From Trileptium ribeirensis (Eukaryota; Nematoda; Enoplea; Enoplida; Thoracostomopsidae): 64,000 bases of DNA. The position numbers and the translations under genes were made by a program. The notes under the pieces were generated by a model, which was not told the origin of the DNA, did no database searches, and saw nothing but the letters and a program-made list of their open reading frames with translations. The stretch spans positions 16,248 to 80,247 of the forward strand of contig JASANE010012680.1 of NCBI GenBank assembly GCA_030248225.1, given 5' to 3'. Shown here piece by piece: positions 46,946 through 56,635 of this stretch. Each line of letters opens with the position of its first letter. Position 1 is the stretch's first letter.

Positions 46946-47491
46946 AATCCACAATATAACAATGTTTCGGTTACATCCGTCAAGGTCCCTGATATCGCTG
47001 ATGTTCTGCAGGCTGTCATAAGGAACATGCTGACATACAATGCGTACACGCCATACCTGGTAAATCTTATTCCAGCGACGGATATAAGGATTTCTGAGAG
47101 GTTCGACGATGTCCCAGCGGCGTCTCCATATCGTTGTCCTATTTGTCGTATGCAGCGATGTGCAGTGCATTATTTGTATAATTTGACATGGCGCCAACAG
47201 TCTGTGTGGAGGCCGGACGAGCCCCCCCCCTCATTTCGTCTTTAACCGCTTCCGTCTGAAGCTATGATTTATGTGCCTCCTTATAACGGTGGTTTCCGAG
47301 GGCTGTTAGTACCTTATATTATTAGGCAACAGCCGGGAAAACGATCAAGACCGAATACTACCCGGCAGCAGCGCCTGAATAAATGGTTATCAGCCGTCTA
47401 TTATCAATATTCATCCGTTGGTCAGCAGTTATGGACCGTCACTCGGCCAGCTGTGGTGTATACGGTTAATGGCATGCAGCAAGTGAAATAA
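46946..47491 (+). pseudogene. unidentified ORF of ~180 codons with one internal stop
   Basis: One plus-strand frame stays open from just after a stop at about 46945 to the stop ending at 47491, interrupted only by TAA at 47243-47245 directly after a run of ten C. The first half includes KVPDIADVLQAVIRNML and the Cys-rich YRCPICRMQRCAVHYLYNL. The second half includes MIYVPPYNGGFRGLLVPYII and is Arg/Gln-rich. GC and codon use differ from the flanks. No family recognised. Its position in the large intron on the opposite strand and the isolated stop suggest a captured viral or transposon gene rather than a host exon. Confidence 0.4.
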
Positions 47492-47564
47492 AGCCGACTA
47501 ACGGAACGGTTTAATGTATATATAATCGCCAATAGCCAACACATTTTATACCATGGATGTTCAT

Positions 47565-47935
47565 AGTGATGGAGGGGTAGGGATTACTCATTAAGGGAGC
47601 GTCCCTCAAGCCACATTTACATCCACTAAAGGTTCTGCACAACCCCGCGCCCCAATGGTCCTCTACTCCAGCGCACTCAAGGTGCGCGAAATACTTCGGT
47701 GATAATTGGCAAAAATACAGTAAAAAGTTGCAAAAATCGACACAAAATTAGAAAAAGTTATTCAAAAATTGGCAAAAATTTGGGAAAAATTTTGAGTTCT
47801 AAAAATGTTCTGAAATGTACCCGTTCCCGATGATGACCTCCTCCTGAGGACCTCCCTATCGACGGCTCCCCCTCATCCTCTACGACCACCTCGAGATCAT
47901 CTGCCCGGTAGGGCTACCATCTACCTGGTACCTGG
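47565..47935. repeat. GCCAAAAATTT dispersed repeat, copy 4
   Basis: GC-rich shoulder, AATTGGCAAAAATACAG, AAATTGGCAAAAATTTGGG blocks, then CTCCTGAGGACCTCCC, the reverse of the GAGGTCCTCAGG shoulder in copy 1. Confidence 0.65.
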
Positions 47936-48064
47936 TACATTGTAGACACTAAGGCGATGGACCTTCAACACCTATGTTTTATTTTATACCGTCTAGTACA
48001 AACTTGTCATATTTATGTACATAATATTTGTTTATTATTAAATTTAATAAATATTTAATTATAG

Positions 48065-48420
48065 ACCTTAAAGCCGGCCGTCACCCAGCACTAAATATAG
48101 TACAGCCTTGACATAGTTTGCCCATATGTAGAATTTAAATTTAACCGTTGTGTTGTACAAAATGCAAAACCTTCATATGCAAATCGAGCTAATTTTCGAA
48201 CAAATGCTAAAGAATTTACGAATATTAGGTTCGTATCTTAATAAGAGAAGCTTATTTGCAGTTAGTTGTATATTGGCCATCGCCCAGGCATTGAGCCGTT
48301 GGCCTGCGGTCGGCCGGCCCTAAAATTTATCGATCTGGTGGACCATGGCCGGCTGCCCGAATGGTCGCATGACTTGGAACCAGGCCGTTGACTAACGGCA
48401 CTACCTTCGTAGATCCACAA
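48065..48420. repeat. GGCCG-rich dispersed repeat, copy 3
   Basis: AAAGCCGGCCGTCACCC and GCGGTCGGCCGGCCC motifs plus GGCCGTTGACTAACGGC. Family link to 21745 and 39785 is by motif only. Confidence 0.4.
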
Positions 48421-49329
48421 AGTATAGGACACCGACAACTATTTGCACTACTGCTACCACATGGGATTTGTGCATAATAGCAATAAATACATATAACTAT
48501 ATCTACAAAAGGAAAAACAGTGTATCGTCCGCTTATGTTCGAGGAAATAAAGATGACGTCATTTTCTGAGCATATAGCTTTTTATAGCAAATCGGCTTGA
48601 CGATGCAAATTCATGCTAAATCGTGGCATATAAGCTTCGATTAGAATATATATGAAAAAAACCACGTAAAAAGTATAAAAGTTGTCATAAACGTGATTTT
48701 TTAACAATTTGTAAAGTTACAACAATTCTTAATATATAAATATAAAGTTACAATACTTTCTTACTATTGTTCGACTTCTCTTGTAGCTTGCCCGAGTAAA
48801 CTTAGGTGACCCCAACAACCGTCCTATTTTCTAAATTTGCGTAAAAATTGTTACGGGACGATTTTTTTGTCAATAGGAATCCGGTGTAAAACTGTTCGCG
48901 AATACAGTGCTCTACGATTGAAATCTAGCCATTGTTCGCTCGCGAAAATTCAATTAAAATAACCGAAATTTTTGAGAACGAACATTTGTGGAATTCCAAT
49001 AAAGAAGGCTTCGTTCATTAACACCAAGAGCTTAACTATATGATCGATTTTCTTGTTACTGCACTATTGAATGAAATTTGTTGGCGAAGTCTGAATAATC
49101 TTATCCAAACTTGATAGGCATTAGGGAACAGTAATTCTGCAAATTGAAAATCACCAAAATTGTGTTTGAGCACAACATATAATTTTTGGCACTTGCATTT
49201 GATTCTACCAATTTTCTACATTTTTCCGTAACAAGGGATTGCGATTCGATATCGGTATTACAAAATAGATGGTTGGTGGCTGGTGGGATCACCTTAAGTT
49301 GTCAATCTTTTATGTTGCCAACTACTTAC
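48421..49329. other. GNAT intron next to the donor
   Basis: AT-rich. A 63-codon minus-strand open frame (49101-49292) has no motif. The donor GTAAGTAG starts at 49329. Confidence 0.4.
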
Positions 49330-49536
49330 CGGAACATAAAAACGTGGAAATACGAAAAACTAAGTCAAATCCCAACTACAGTAAAAATGTTAGCAGCATC
49401 AGCCATTTCGATTGCAGTAGAAAAGCTGCCTATTTGTAATTTTTGTGAACTCAAGGCCCATTGTATTAGGATAGAAATATATCAAAAGCAACATCTTTTC
49501 TAAGGACGCTCCAATGTGCTCAGCAATTCAATAAAT
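49330..49536 (-). CDS. GNAT acetyltransferase, second coding segment (broken frame)
   Basis: Follows exon 1 after a 22-nt GT...AG interval and ends at the strong donor TTCCG|GTAAGTAG. Coding character is present throughout but in shifting frames. IAEHIGASLEKMLLLIYF fits the helix after the acetyl-CoA loop; in the next frame KLQIGSFSTAIEMADAANIF fits strand 5 and helix 4; in the third GFDLVFRISTFLCS fits the closing GF strand and leads in phase into the exon at 40307. The shifts fall at or next to short homopolymers (ATTGAATT, AAAAA, GGG). With the first shift allowed for, the acetyl-CoA loop motif R-x-x-G-x-A is present. Either base-call errors in the assembly or a young pseudogene; I cannot tell which. 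Confidence 0.45.
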
Positions 49537-49558
49537 CTGAGCAAAATAGTTTTATTAC
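49537..49558 (-). other. 22-nt putative intron
   Basis: Starts GTAATA and ends TTTTGCTCAG on the minus strand, directly after the Tyr-Arg of the acetyl-CoA loop. Boundaries look canonical, but 22 nt is far below usual animal intron size and no branch site fits. It may be a deletion-shortened intron or an insertion. Confidence 0.3.
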
Positions 49559-49872
49559 CTATATTCATTTCGAGTACATATCATAAAGCCAAAATTCACA
49601 TCGTCAGCGTCGCTACCATCTTCGTCACTGGTAAACTTGAAGCGACTTATTCCTTCAAATGCAACGATCGTGCCTTGCTGTCGTTCGACAACAACGTTCC
49701 ATGAGAAACTTGGGATTTGAAGATAAAGCCTAAAATTTGCTTCACCGTCATCGTAATGAGCATCGACTGCAACATGATTGACTGCAGCAACATCGTCTTG
49801 TGTCATGGGTCGGCAAAGGAAGCGGCGGTGAAGAGTCGAAACTGGCAGTAAGGCTGTGGAACCGTGAGGCAT
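49559..49872 (-). CDS. GNAT acetyltransferase, first coding exon
   Basis: Start of a split GNAT-superfamily gene; such enzymes move the acetyl group of acetyl-CoA to an amine. I chose the ATG at 49872 (context AAAATGC); an in-frame ATG lies five codons upstream. The exon gives 104 codons plus two bases. Residues 21-32 (RPMTQDDVAAVN) fit strand 1 and helix 1; residues 58-74 (WNVVVERQQGTIVAFEG) fit strands 2 and 3; residues 94-104 (FGFMICTRNEY) fit strand 4. The last codon is split at AG|GTAATA, so the Arg of the acetyl-CoA loop spans the junction. This is the only long minus-strand frame here with clear GNAT topology. Later exons at 40307 and 35624 supply a second GNAT-like domain, for a total near 345 residues. 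Cytosolic or nuclear; no signal peptide seen. Substrate unknown. Confidence 0.6.
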
Positions 49873-49902
49873 TTTGTAAAATAGCAATCACGGACACACA
49901 CG

Positions 49903-49913
49903 TTATTTATATA
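49903..49913 (-). promoter_or_regulatory. TATA-box-like element upstream of the GNAT gene
   Basis: Minus-strand TATATAAATAA lies about 30-40 bp upstream of the chosen ATG. In AT-rich DNA this can be chance. It would imply a very short 5' UTR. Confidence 0.3.
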
Positions 49914-50489
49914 ATTCGAGGCTACAAATTAAAAAACCGATGTTTCAGGAATTGCTTAATCATAAAACTTCTTAAATGTTAATTATATTTTTTTTACTTT
50001 TGACTCATCTAATTTTTGTTGTTGATCGTGAAAATCTCGCTAAGAGATTCATCGAACATTTAACCAGAAATAGGCAGATACATAGCATGTACCAAATTCT
50101 TTCGAATATTCTGCGAAATCTTTAATGCTATCAGTATACTATTAACTTTGAGTCGTGTTATTGAACTCTTACACTCAATGTGACTTAGTTCAGCGTAGTT
50201 CTTTAGCTATCAAATATTGCACAGTTAAAATGTTTCTAAAAATATTTTATAATTTAGAAATGAAAACACATCGTAGTGCTTAAAATTAAATAATAATACT
50301 TAATGGACCAAAAAATTTAAAACATTGGGAACGTAAATACACATTTTATTTAAACGATCCGACACGGCTGCAGTTGAAAGAAATAATACGGAACGTTTTG
50401 CTTGCTATAAGCAAAAGGTTTGGTATTTTCCTACAACATGTACCATTGTAACGCCACATTAGGCTAGGGTACTTATAACGTAGTTTCGG
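49914..50489. other. no recognisable feature
   Basis: AT-rich DNA upstream of the GNAT gene. No upstream exon recognised. Confidence 0.45.
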
Positions 50490-50570
50490 GGGTGGAGGGC
50501 GCTGTGTCCAGATTGCTAGCACATAGTCTTGCAAGCCAGATATCCGGGTCCGACTCTTGGTAACCTTGTT
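50490..50570 (+). repeat. tRNA-like SINE head (type 3), copy 2
   Basis: GGCGCTGTGTCCAGATTGCT, TAGTCTTGCAAGCCAGATAT and CCGGGTCCGACTCTTGG match the copy at 28922-29001 (opposite strand) in order and spacing. The B box is GGTCCGACTC. Confidence 0.6.
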
Positions 50571-51672
50571 CCCGCGGTTACGTAAAGATTACTTGTGGAC
50601 TTTCCGCTATGTTAGACTCAAACATTCTATAAAATCAGTATCAAAGTTTCAGGAGCTAGCAAGAATGCTAGACTTTGCATAACATAACAAATAAAATGGC
50701 AAACTATTGGCGCACAAAAGAGTTATAGTCAGTGTAAAATTGTAATGTTGGGTTGACGTTTAGGCGACATTGGACCACTAGCACACCCGATTCGGGGACA
50801 ACGAGATTAGTCTGGACTGGAACCCAATCAATGGCTTTGAGAAATTTATAAAATAATATTTTGAAATAAAAATATTTCGTACACTTTTGAAGTTTGTTTA
50901 GCATGATTCTAGAGTATGAATTTTGGTTTAAATGCAAGGAAGAGTTGTTTTAAATATGACGCAAATGTTTCATCTTTAGCAAAGCATCTGTTTATAGTTG
51001 CGGTTTATGTCAGAATATTCATAGGTTGAATGAAATATTATGAATGGTTATAGCGAACTGTGTGATATTTAATTGACAGTTTGAAAATATGTTCATACCA
51101 TTCAGAAGTTTTATTAAGTTTTGTAACATTGTAAATTAGAATATTGGAATTTTGAAATATGCATTCGTTTGAGGACGAAAATCAATCGAAATAAAATAGT
51201 TTCATACAGAGCGATGCTCACTTTCTTTAAACGGCTGAATTCAGGTGTGTTCATATTATATACTATCACATCTAATTCGATGCGATCTGATATGACTGAG
51301 CTTGCACAATTTTGTCAGATTAAAACCGAATCATGTGCTGTGAAAAAATACATACAAATACACAGCGTATGCTGTAGGCGCAGAATTTAGTCGTATCGGA
51401 CCCGATCAGATACACTGCGGCTACAAATGGGATTAGACCGAATCGGAAAGTACGTCATGTGAACACGCCCTTATTTTAATGAATTGTGTTATACGTGTGA
51501 ATCGTAAACAATGTGTCATGCAATTCTGACAACGAGTCTAACAGATCATAGTGAACTATCGTTTTTTCGTACGTTTTAATCAAAAGCTGCCTATTTCCAA
51601 AATTACACATGATAAATGACAAATATATATCCAGTTTATTGGGATCATGCGAATTTCCCCCTCTACCTACCG
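50571..51672. other. no recognisable feature
   Basis: AT-rich. Open frames of 66-77 codons in several phases with no motif. Confidence 0.45.
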
Positions 51673-51720
51673 TCAAGTCATGTCATGTCATGTCATGTCA
51701 TGTCATGTCAATCATGTCAA
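51673..51720. repeat. (CATGT)n microsatellite
   Basis: Pentanucleotide TCATG repeated about seven times, followed by an interrupted unit. Confidence 0.95.
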
Positions 51721-51749
51721 GTTTTACTCTTTCAAATAATTGCGTGATA

Positions 51750-51855
51750 TTTAGGCTCCTCTAAGCGTAAGCCTAAGCCTGGGCATAAGTCGAAGCCTAA
51801 GCTTACCTTTAAACCATAGTTTGAGACTTAATCTAAGCTTAGCTTGACCTCTAAA
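51750..51855. repeat. TAAGCC-rich tract, isolated
   Basis: CGTAAGCCTAAGCCTGGGC, GAAGCCTAAGC and ATCTAAGCTTAGC, the core of the TAAGCC family without its flanks. Confidence 0.6.
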
Positions 51856-52263
51856 TTAACGTTTAAATTTTTGTACTATTATAGTACTCATGTCGTGTGA
51901 TCTCCCTCATTTATAGTAGCAAAAGCTTGTCATTATCCACAAATTAATATTCGTTCGCATTCCACGCTTTTATGCATAAAGCTGCACCAAATTGTCACAT
52001 GGCTCGATATACATTAAGTAAACATGCATTACTGCGATACCTACAAATGTAACAATGCTGCATGATCTGATTACAAAGTGTAACACGTCACTATAATTAT
52101 TCTAAAAAGGTTCCAGCAAAAACCATATATACACATATAACTTTTCCGGATCAGTGTCCACATAATATGAGGAAAACAGTACAAATGCTCCATGCGACAT
52201 TAAGTTATAGTAGCTACCGGGAAATAACGCCACGCGCTCCACACATATGGATACTATAATTAT
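51856..52263. other. no recognisable feature
   Basis: AT-rich DNA before the family A element; no repeat or open frame of interest. Confidence 0.45.
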
Positions 52264-53043
52264 ATATTTGAATTCGAGTGGAACGAGAATTTTCAATTTT
52301 GGCTTTGGAGGGGGATTGAGGAGGTCCTGTCTGTGTGTGTCTGTGTGTGTGTCGCAGCTGGATCTCGATAACGGTTGGGCGGATTTTGATACACGCGCTC
52401 ATTCGAACCGCAATGTTCGATTGAGGTGTAGTGACGGAGCGCGATTTTTGAATTTTTTTGCCGTGAGAAAAGTTATGGGGCAAAATGACATCATTTTGGC
52501 CCATTCTTCGGGCACCCCATCCAGTTTTCGCGACTTTTCTGAATAAGTACAGGAGATATCCGCAAACTAATAGGCCTATTCCATGTAGCTTTACCAGGGC
52601 TTTCCAATGATATATAACAAGTTTTTCAACTACTTTCCAATCTGGAGTCTATAAGCTTATAGTTGGCGCCAAATTTCATATTTGGTGAAAAGCGTGGGAA
52701 ATGCACCTAAATGTGTGTTTTTGTTGCTTTTAGTGTCTTATATGGGGTTTTCTGGGAAGATAAACTCATTGCAAGTGTTAAAAATATTGTTGGGCAAATA
52801 TTTTTACACTTCTAGTTCATAATTGGCATTAAAAAATGACGTTTTCGCAATTTTTGGTGAGAAGTTGTGGGAAAAGCACCTGAATGTGTGTTTATTGTTT
52901 GTTTTAGTGTCGGATATTGGATTTTCTTAGCCGACGAGCTCATTGCGAGTGTCAAAAATATTGTGTGGCAAATATTTTTCACACTTCTGCTTCGGGGGAT
53001 TGTTCTCACCACTCGAATTCTAGCTCGCAAGCGAGCTTCACTT
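52264..53043. mobile_element. ~780-bp non-autonomous element (family A), copy 2
   Basis: Same ends and interior order as 22013-22795, roughly 85-90% alike. This copy lacks the GAGCGAGCGAAGCGAGCGAG insertion near the left end and has an extra GTGTGTCT block. Same orientation as copy 1. Confidence 0.85.
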
Positions 53044-53419
53044 GTATAGTTATATATTATGCTTATAATATAAAATTATAATAACCTTATTGTAATAATA
53101 GGTATCCGTATTGTGTTAGTGTTGCGATTTTTTAATATTTTAATGCCATTATATATTGCTATTTTGTGAATATCTAACCATGACATCATTGAAAGAGCAA
53201 TAGTGGTGCGTAAATTTATAAATCTGGTCTGCCCATGGTGTGAAAACCACCACTTTCCTAAACCCCGACTCACGCAAAACCCTCTTATCCAGCTTCTTTG
53301 TTCTAAAATGGACACTGGTTCGAATTACGATTTCGCATGGTCTGACGAAACATTTTTGGGTCTGGAACAGCCAAAATGGGTGGATGCACATAAATTGCAA
53401 CTATTGTAAACACAGGTTT
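53044..53419. other. overlapping open frames, unidentified
   Basis: 53076-53409 is open on both strands for 68-83 codons. On the plus strand it reads VRKFINLVCPWCENHHFPKP and on the minus strand an Arg/Ile-rich product. No motif and no splice sites, so left unassigned. Confidence 0.25.
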
Positions 53420-53665
53420 ACAGATATATTATATAATTATATTAATAATATAATTATATAACATATAATATACAACTAATAATTATAAACATGCAATATA
53501 ATTAATAATTGTGATATAATGTATTATAGTTATATATCAAAATTATTAATTGTATTTTTTATATTTATAGTTATATAATTTTATAATATAATTACAATAT
53601 ATTATTGGTATTGGTAAAAATATAATAATTTTGATATATAACTATAATACATTATATTACAAATT
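53420..53665. repeat. AT-only inverted repeat with 35-bp perfect arms
   Basis: Arms 53514-53548 and 53623-53657 are exact reverse complements; the left arm begins ATATAATGTATTATAGTTAT. The spacer is 74 bp. Preceded by TATAATTATATTAATAATAT-type runs. Confidence 0.9.
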
Positions 53666-53997
53666 TAGTCTGGTACAAATCCAAGGTAACTGAGATAGTT
53701 GTCCACGCTCGTGCACAACTTTAGATTTCGTAAACTTTGGAGTGTAAGGAAAGAAAAATTTGGAACCAGCAATAAGTGTAGTATGGAGTAAAATAAAGCA
53801 ACATGAAAGCTTATAATTTTTTTCTGATTATACGAAAGTACTTTGATTCAGGGGTCAAATATTAAATTACACTAAAATACCTTCGGTTATAATATCTGAA
53901 GCGCATGGAGCTTCGTATATTAGAAGAAAAGAACACGTAGTGCTTTTAAAAACCACGAGCATAAAGTACATGCGAGATTGCGCGAGTTTTGGTTCAT
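53666..53997 (-). other. possible 3' UTR of the exon trio at 54328-53998
   Basis: Downstream of the TGA at 54000-53998 on the minus strand. No AATAAA close to the stop. Otherwise unremarkable. Confidence 0.3.
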
Positions 53998-54050
53998 TCA
54001 ACTGAATACGCTGCTAAAAACGGAACGTCCTCGATTATGGTATTCTAAAT
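53998..54050 (-). CDS. unidentified gene, last exon
   Basis: Acceptor TAACGATTCAG|AT with TAAC just before it as a possible branch site. Two bases finish a split codon, then LEYHNRGRSVFSSVFS and TGA. Phase matches the preceding exon. Introns of the trio are 54 and 72 nt. Confidence 0.4.
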
Positions 54051-54104
54051 CTGAATCGTTACTAAGATAGACGATAGTTTATAGTTTTTTGTACATGCAC
54101 TTAC

Positions 54105-54150
54105 AAGACTGGTCAAAGTGGATATCGCCAAACGAAACCGGCAAGTCCAA
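54105..54150 (-). CDS. unidentified gene, internal exon
   Basis: 46-nt exon between acceptor CCTACATTTAAG|TTGG and donor CAGTCTT|GTAAGTGC. Encodes LDLPVSFGDIHFDQS plus one base. In phase 0 with the exon before and phase 1 with the exon after. Confidence 0.4.
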
Positions 54151-54222
54151 CTTAAATGTAGGTTAAAGCTTACAAGTTTGTGATGAAAAATAAAATGCAC
54201 ATTTACTGAAAATTATTTTTAC

Positions 54223-54328
54223 CTGTGGGAATATCACAGAGGCCAGTTCACAAACTGCGTATCCTAAAATTTTGTTATGTAACAAGAAACTGCTGTAGCC
54301 TTTAGTCCAGATATATAAGGAATATAAG
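54223..54328 (-). CDS. unidentified gene, third-last exon
   Basis: 106 nt: one base, then 35 open codons ending at CCACAG|GTAAAAAT. Contains LYIWTKGYSSFLLHNKILGY then AVCELASVIFPQ. The acceptor GGCTAAAG|C is weak. Upstream (54329-54480) are two more protein-like stretches, MLKSMNEYEYIKHDGNS and NNIDDDLVLLAKAYIPYI, but I could not join them in phase. NKILGYAV could be the strand of a GNAT-like fold; this is only a guess. The product is not identified. Confidence 0.35.
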
Positions 54329-54584
54329 CTTTAGCCAATAATACTAAGTCATCATCAATATTGTTCCTGGCACGAAGTTATGAGTTGCCATCATGTTTGA
54401 TGTATTCATATTCGTTCATTGACTTCAACATAACAGCCAAGTGTCAACGACACTGCTGGTTGATAAGTTAGAAATAGAAGATAATAAAAACAAAACACAA
54501 ACATAAAAAGTGAAGATGTATTATCTGTTGCTATTAAGCCATAGTGCCGATAGAGCTCGGTAGATTTGGGTTACCACCCCCCCC

Positions 54585-54795
54585 TATATGGCCGGACCCC
54601 TCCCCCTCCCAGTACCTTCCCGCCAATTCTACTAAAAACTAGGCAAAAATTTGGTCAAAATTGGCAAAATTGGGGTAGAATTGGCAAAAATAGCGGACAT
54701 CCTCGGGCAGTCATCCCCCTTTAGACCTCCACCCCTGCGAGAACCTCCCACCAGCGTGACCGTCTACCCGCTCAAGCCGAGATTCCTTCTAAACC
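54585..54795. repeat. GCCAAAAATTT dispersed repeat, copy 5
   Basis: CCCCCCCCTATATGGCCGG shoulder, AGGCAAAAATTTGGTCAAAA and TTGGCAAAATTGGGGTAGAA blocks. Confidence 0.65.
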
Positions 54796-55259
54796 TATGC
54801 ATTAGACATTATTTCTCGTGTAATTTTTGTACAACAAATGACAGCTGAAGCTTATAAAACGCTATATTTTTAATAAAACTGAAAAACAAGATAAACATTG
54901 TACAGATAAACAGTAGCAGTGGAAAATTACTTGTATGTTAGTTACATTTAAGTAGCAGTCCCATGGCCGCGGTATAGCGAAAAAATACATTCTTAAATTA
55001 TTCGAAGATTTAAAAATTTTAGCGCTTGTCATTGCGTAAGTACATCATATTCCAAGCGGTAGGGCGAAGTTTTACTTGTTTTCACTTTTCGGGCTGTTCA
55101 CCTGTTCAGCAAAGGAGAGTTAATACTAAAATCAACTGTGTTCAATGTTGCAAAACCGGTACAGCCTGCCATCTATAACTTGAAGGCGACCGTAAAAATC
55201 AAATGTTGGCGATTATAAATATAGCTACATTATAAATATATATGACGAAGCAATTGTTC
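54796..55259. other. no recognisable feature
   Basis: Unique AT-rich DNA between copies 5 and 6. Confidence 0.45.
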
Positions 55260-55560
55260 AGGGGCCATCCCCCTGACGTCTCGGACCACCCTGCCCCCGT
55301 CGACGACTACTTATTTTGTCGGACTCTACCCACGTTTTTGCTAATTTTTACTATATTTTTCCTAAGATTTCACCGATTGGAGGTGCGGCAGTCTTCTCAG
55401 GAGCTAGCATAACCCTCGTGTACAGGGATTCTAGTGGGTGCTGGCTAAAATAGTTGACGACCTTCGCCACGTCGAGCACTCATTTCTGCTGATTTTACCT
55501 ATATATTTGCCAATTTTTACCTTTTTTGCCAATTATTCCTAACATTTTGCGCGCGCCGGG
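55260..55560. repeat. GCCAAAAATTT dispersed repeat, copy 6
   Basis: Two sub-blocks with TTTTGCTAATTTTTACTAT and ATTTGCCAATTTTTACCTTT, each after a GC-rich shoulder; probably two overlapping copies. Confidence 0.6.
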
Positions 55561-55679
55561 ATGGGGATTGGCGGCGCGGCGTACCAAGTGTGCAGGGTGT
55601 CAGAAGGAGTAGACCAAGGCTTCGGATGGGGGCTAAATTCCTGTTTCAGAATGTATATATATTTTGTGTTTTCCGTAGA

Positions 55680-55940
55680 TTGCCCTAGGCCGAAGTTGGT
55701 CAATTTTGAATGTACAGCGAAAGTTTTTGTACCATTCGACTAAGTTCAACGAGTGTTTCGGAGAGGCATAGACACTATTTTGAAATTTAAAGGGAACATT
55801 GCAAATCAGAACAATTTAAAACAAATTGTCATAAACATGACCATTTTCCGACCAATCTCGTCGAGCTGAGTCGGGTACCGTAATTTCCACATGCATCTTC
55901 AAAACTGACCAATTTCGGCTGGGTATTCTTGAAAAGAGCC
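55680..55940. repeat. foldback repeat 1
   Basis: GGCCGAAGTTGGTCAATTTT near the left end and AAAACTGACCAATTTCGGCT near the right end are inverted. Inner GTACCATTCGACTAAG and CGAGCTGAGTCGGGTACC also pair. The same arm sequence recurs in the larger foldback at 56636-57318. Confidence 0.75.
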
Positions 55941-56056
55941 GATATTGTGGCACTTAGTAAATTTTTCGTAATTTTGATAGTCGCCAACCGTTAATTGCGT
56001 TAGTCAAGTGGAAACCAGGCATCTCAAATAAAAAATTCGCTGATTAAATGCAAGTT

Positions 56057-56365
56057 TTACACCAAACCGATCCTCCTGGTGTGCAATAATTGGGTCCAAT
56101 TTCGCAATATATTTTCTTTATCCAGAGTGTTCACAAACTGTTGCCCTCGTTGCACAATATCAACGTAGCAGTTGAGCTGTAGGCTCCTAGTTTTCGTATT
56201 TGGGGGCCACTGTCTTTGGCTGAACCTAGCATTTATGTTTCTATATAAATTCATTCTATATAAATTATGAGTGTGGTTGTAGTGCAAACGTTGTAATGAA
56301 TAACCTGGATAACTAAAATAGTGCTCGTCGCCATACAACATGAAATGCTTGTTCGAAAAAAACAA
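56057..56365 (-). CDS. unidentified 102-codon ORF
   Basis: Protein-like composition in the second half (RGQQFVNTLDKENILRNWTQ). No motif recognised. The final GATCG|GTTTGG could be a donor in phase 1. It may be an exon of the gene with the trio at 54328-53998 or a chance frame. Confidence 0.25.
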   Translation of the reverse strand: MFFSNKHFMLYGDEHYFSYPGYSLQRLHYNHTHNLYRMNLYRNINARFSQRQWPPNTKTRSLQLNCYVDIVQRGQQFVNTLDKENILRNWTQLLHTRRIGLV

Positions 56366-56385
56366 AGTCGGAACAGAAATGAATA

Positions 56386-56490
56386 CGGCTTTCTACCAGG
56401 TTGGCTTTTTCCGGAAAAAAGTCGGAACGGAAAAACCGGTTTTTTCCGGAAAAATATGGAAAAAACGGGAAAAAATGGGAAAAAAGTAAA
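56386..56490. repeat. GGAAAAAAC-rich low-complexity block
   Basis: TTTTTCCGGAAAAAAGTCGG, ACCGGTTTTTTCCGG and repeated GGGAAAAAA. A related block is at 58440-58555. Confidence 0.7.
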
Positions 56491-56635
56491 ATTTTACTGT
56501 TAGTTTTTACCTGTAGTTATCCTGTTATGAAAATAGTAGGAAACACAGTTTCATGCGAAATTGAATCCTGTTGTTGATTGTCAATGCCTTAATTACTGAA
56601 AAAGGCCTCACCTGCAATGTTGCCACATGGAATTT

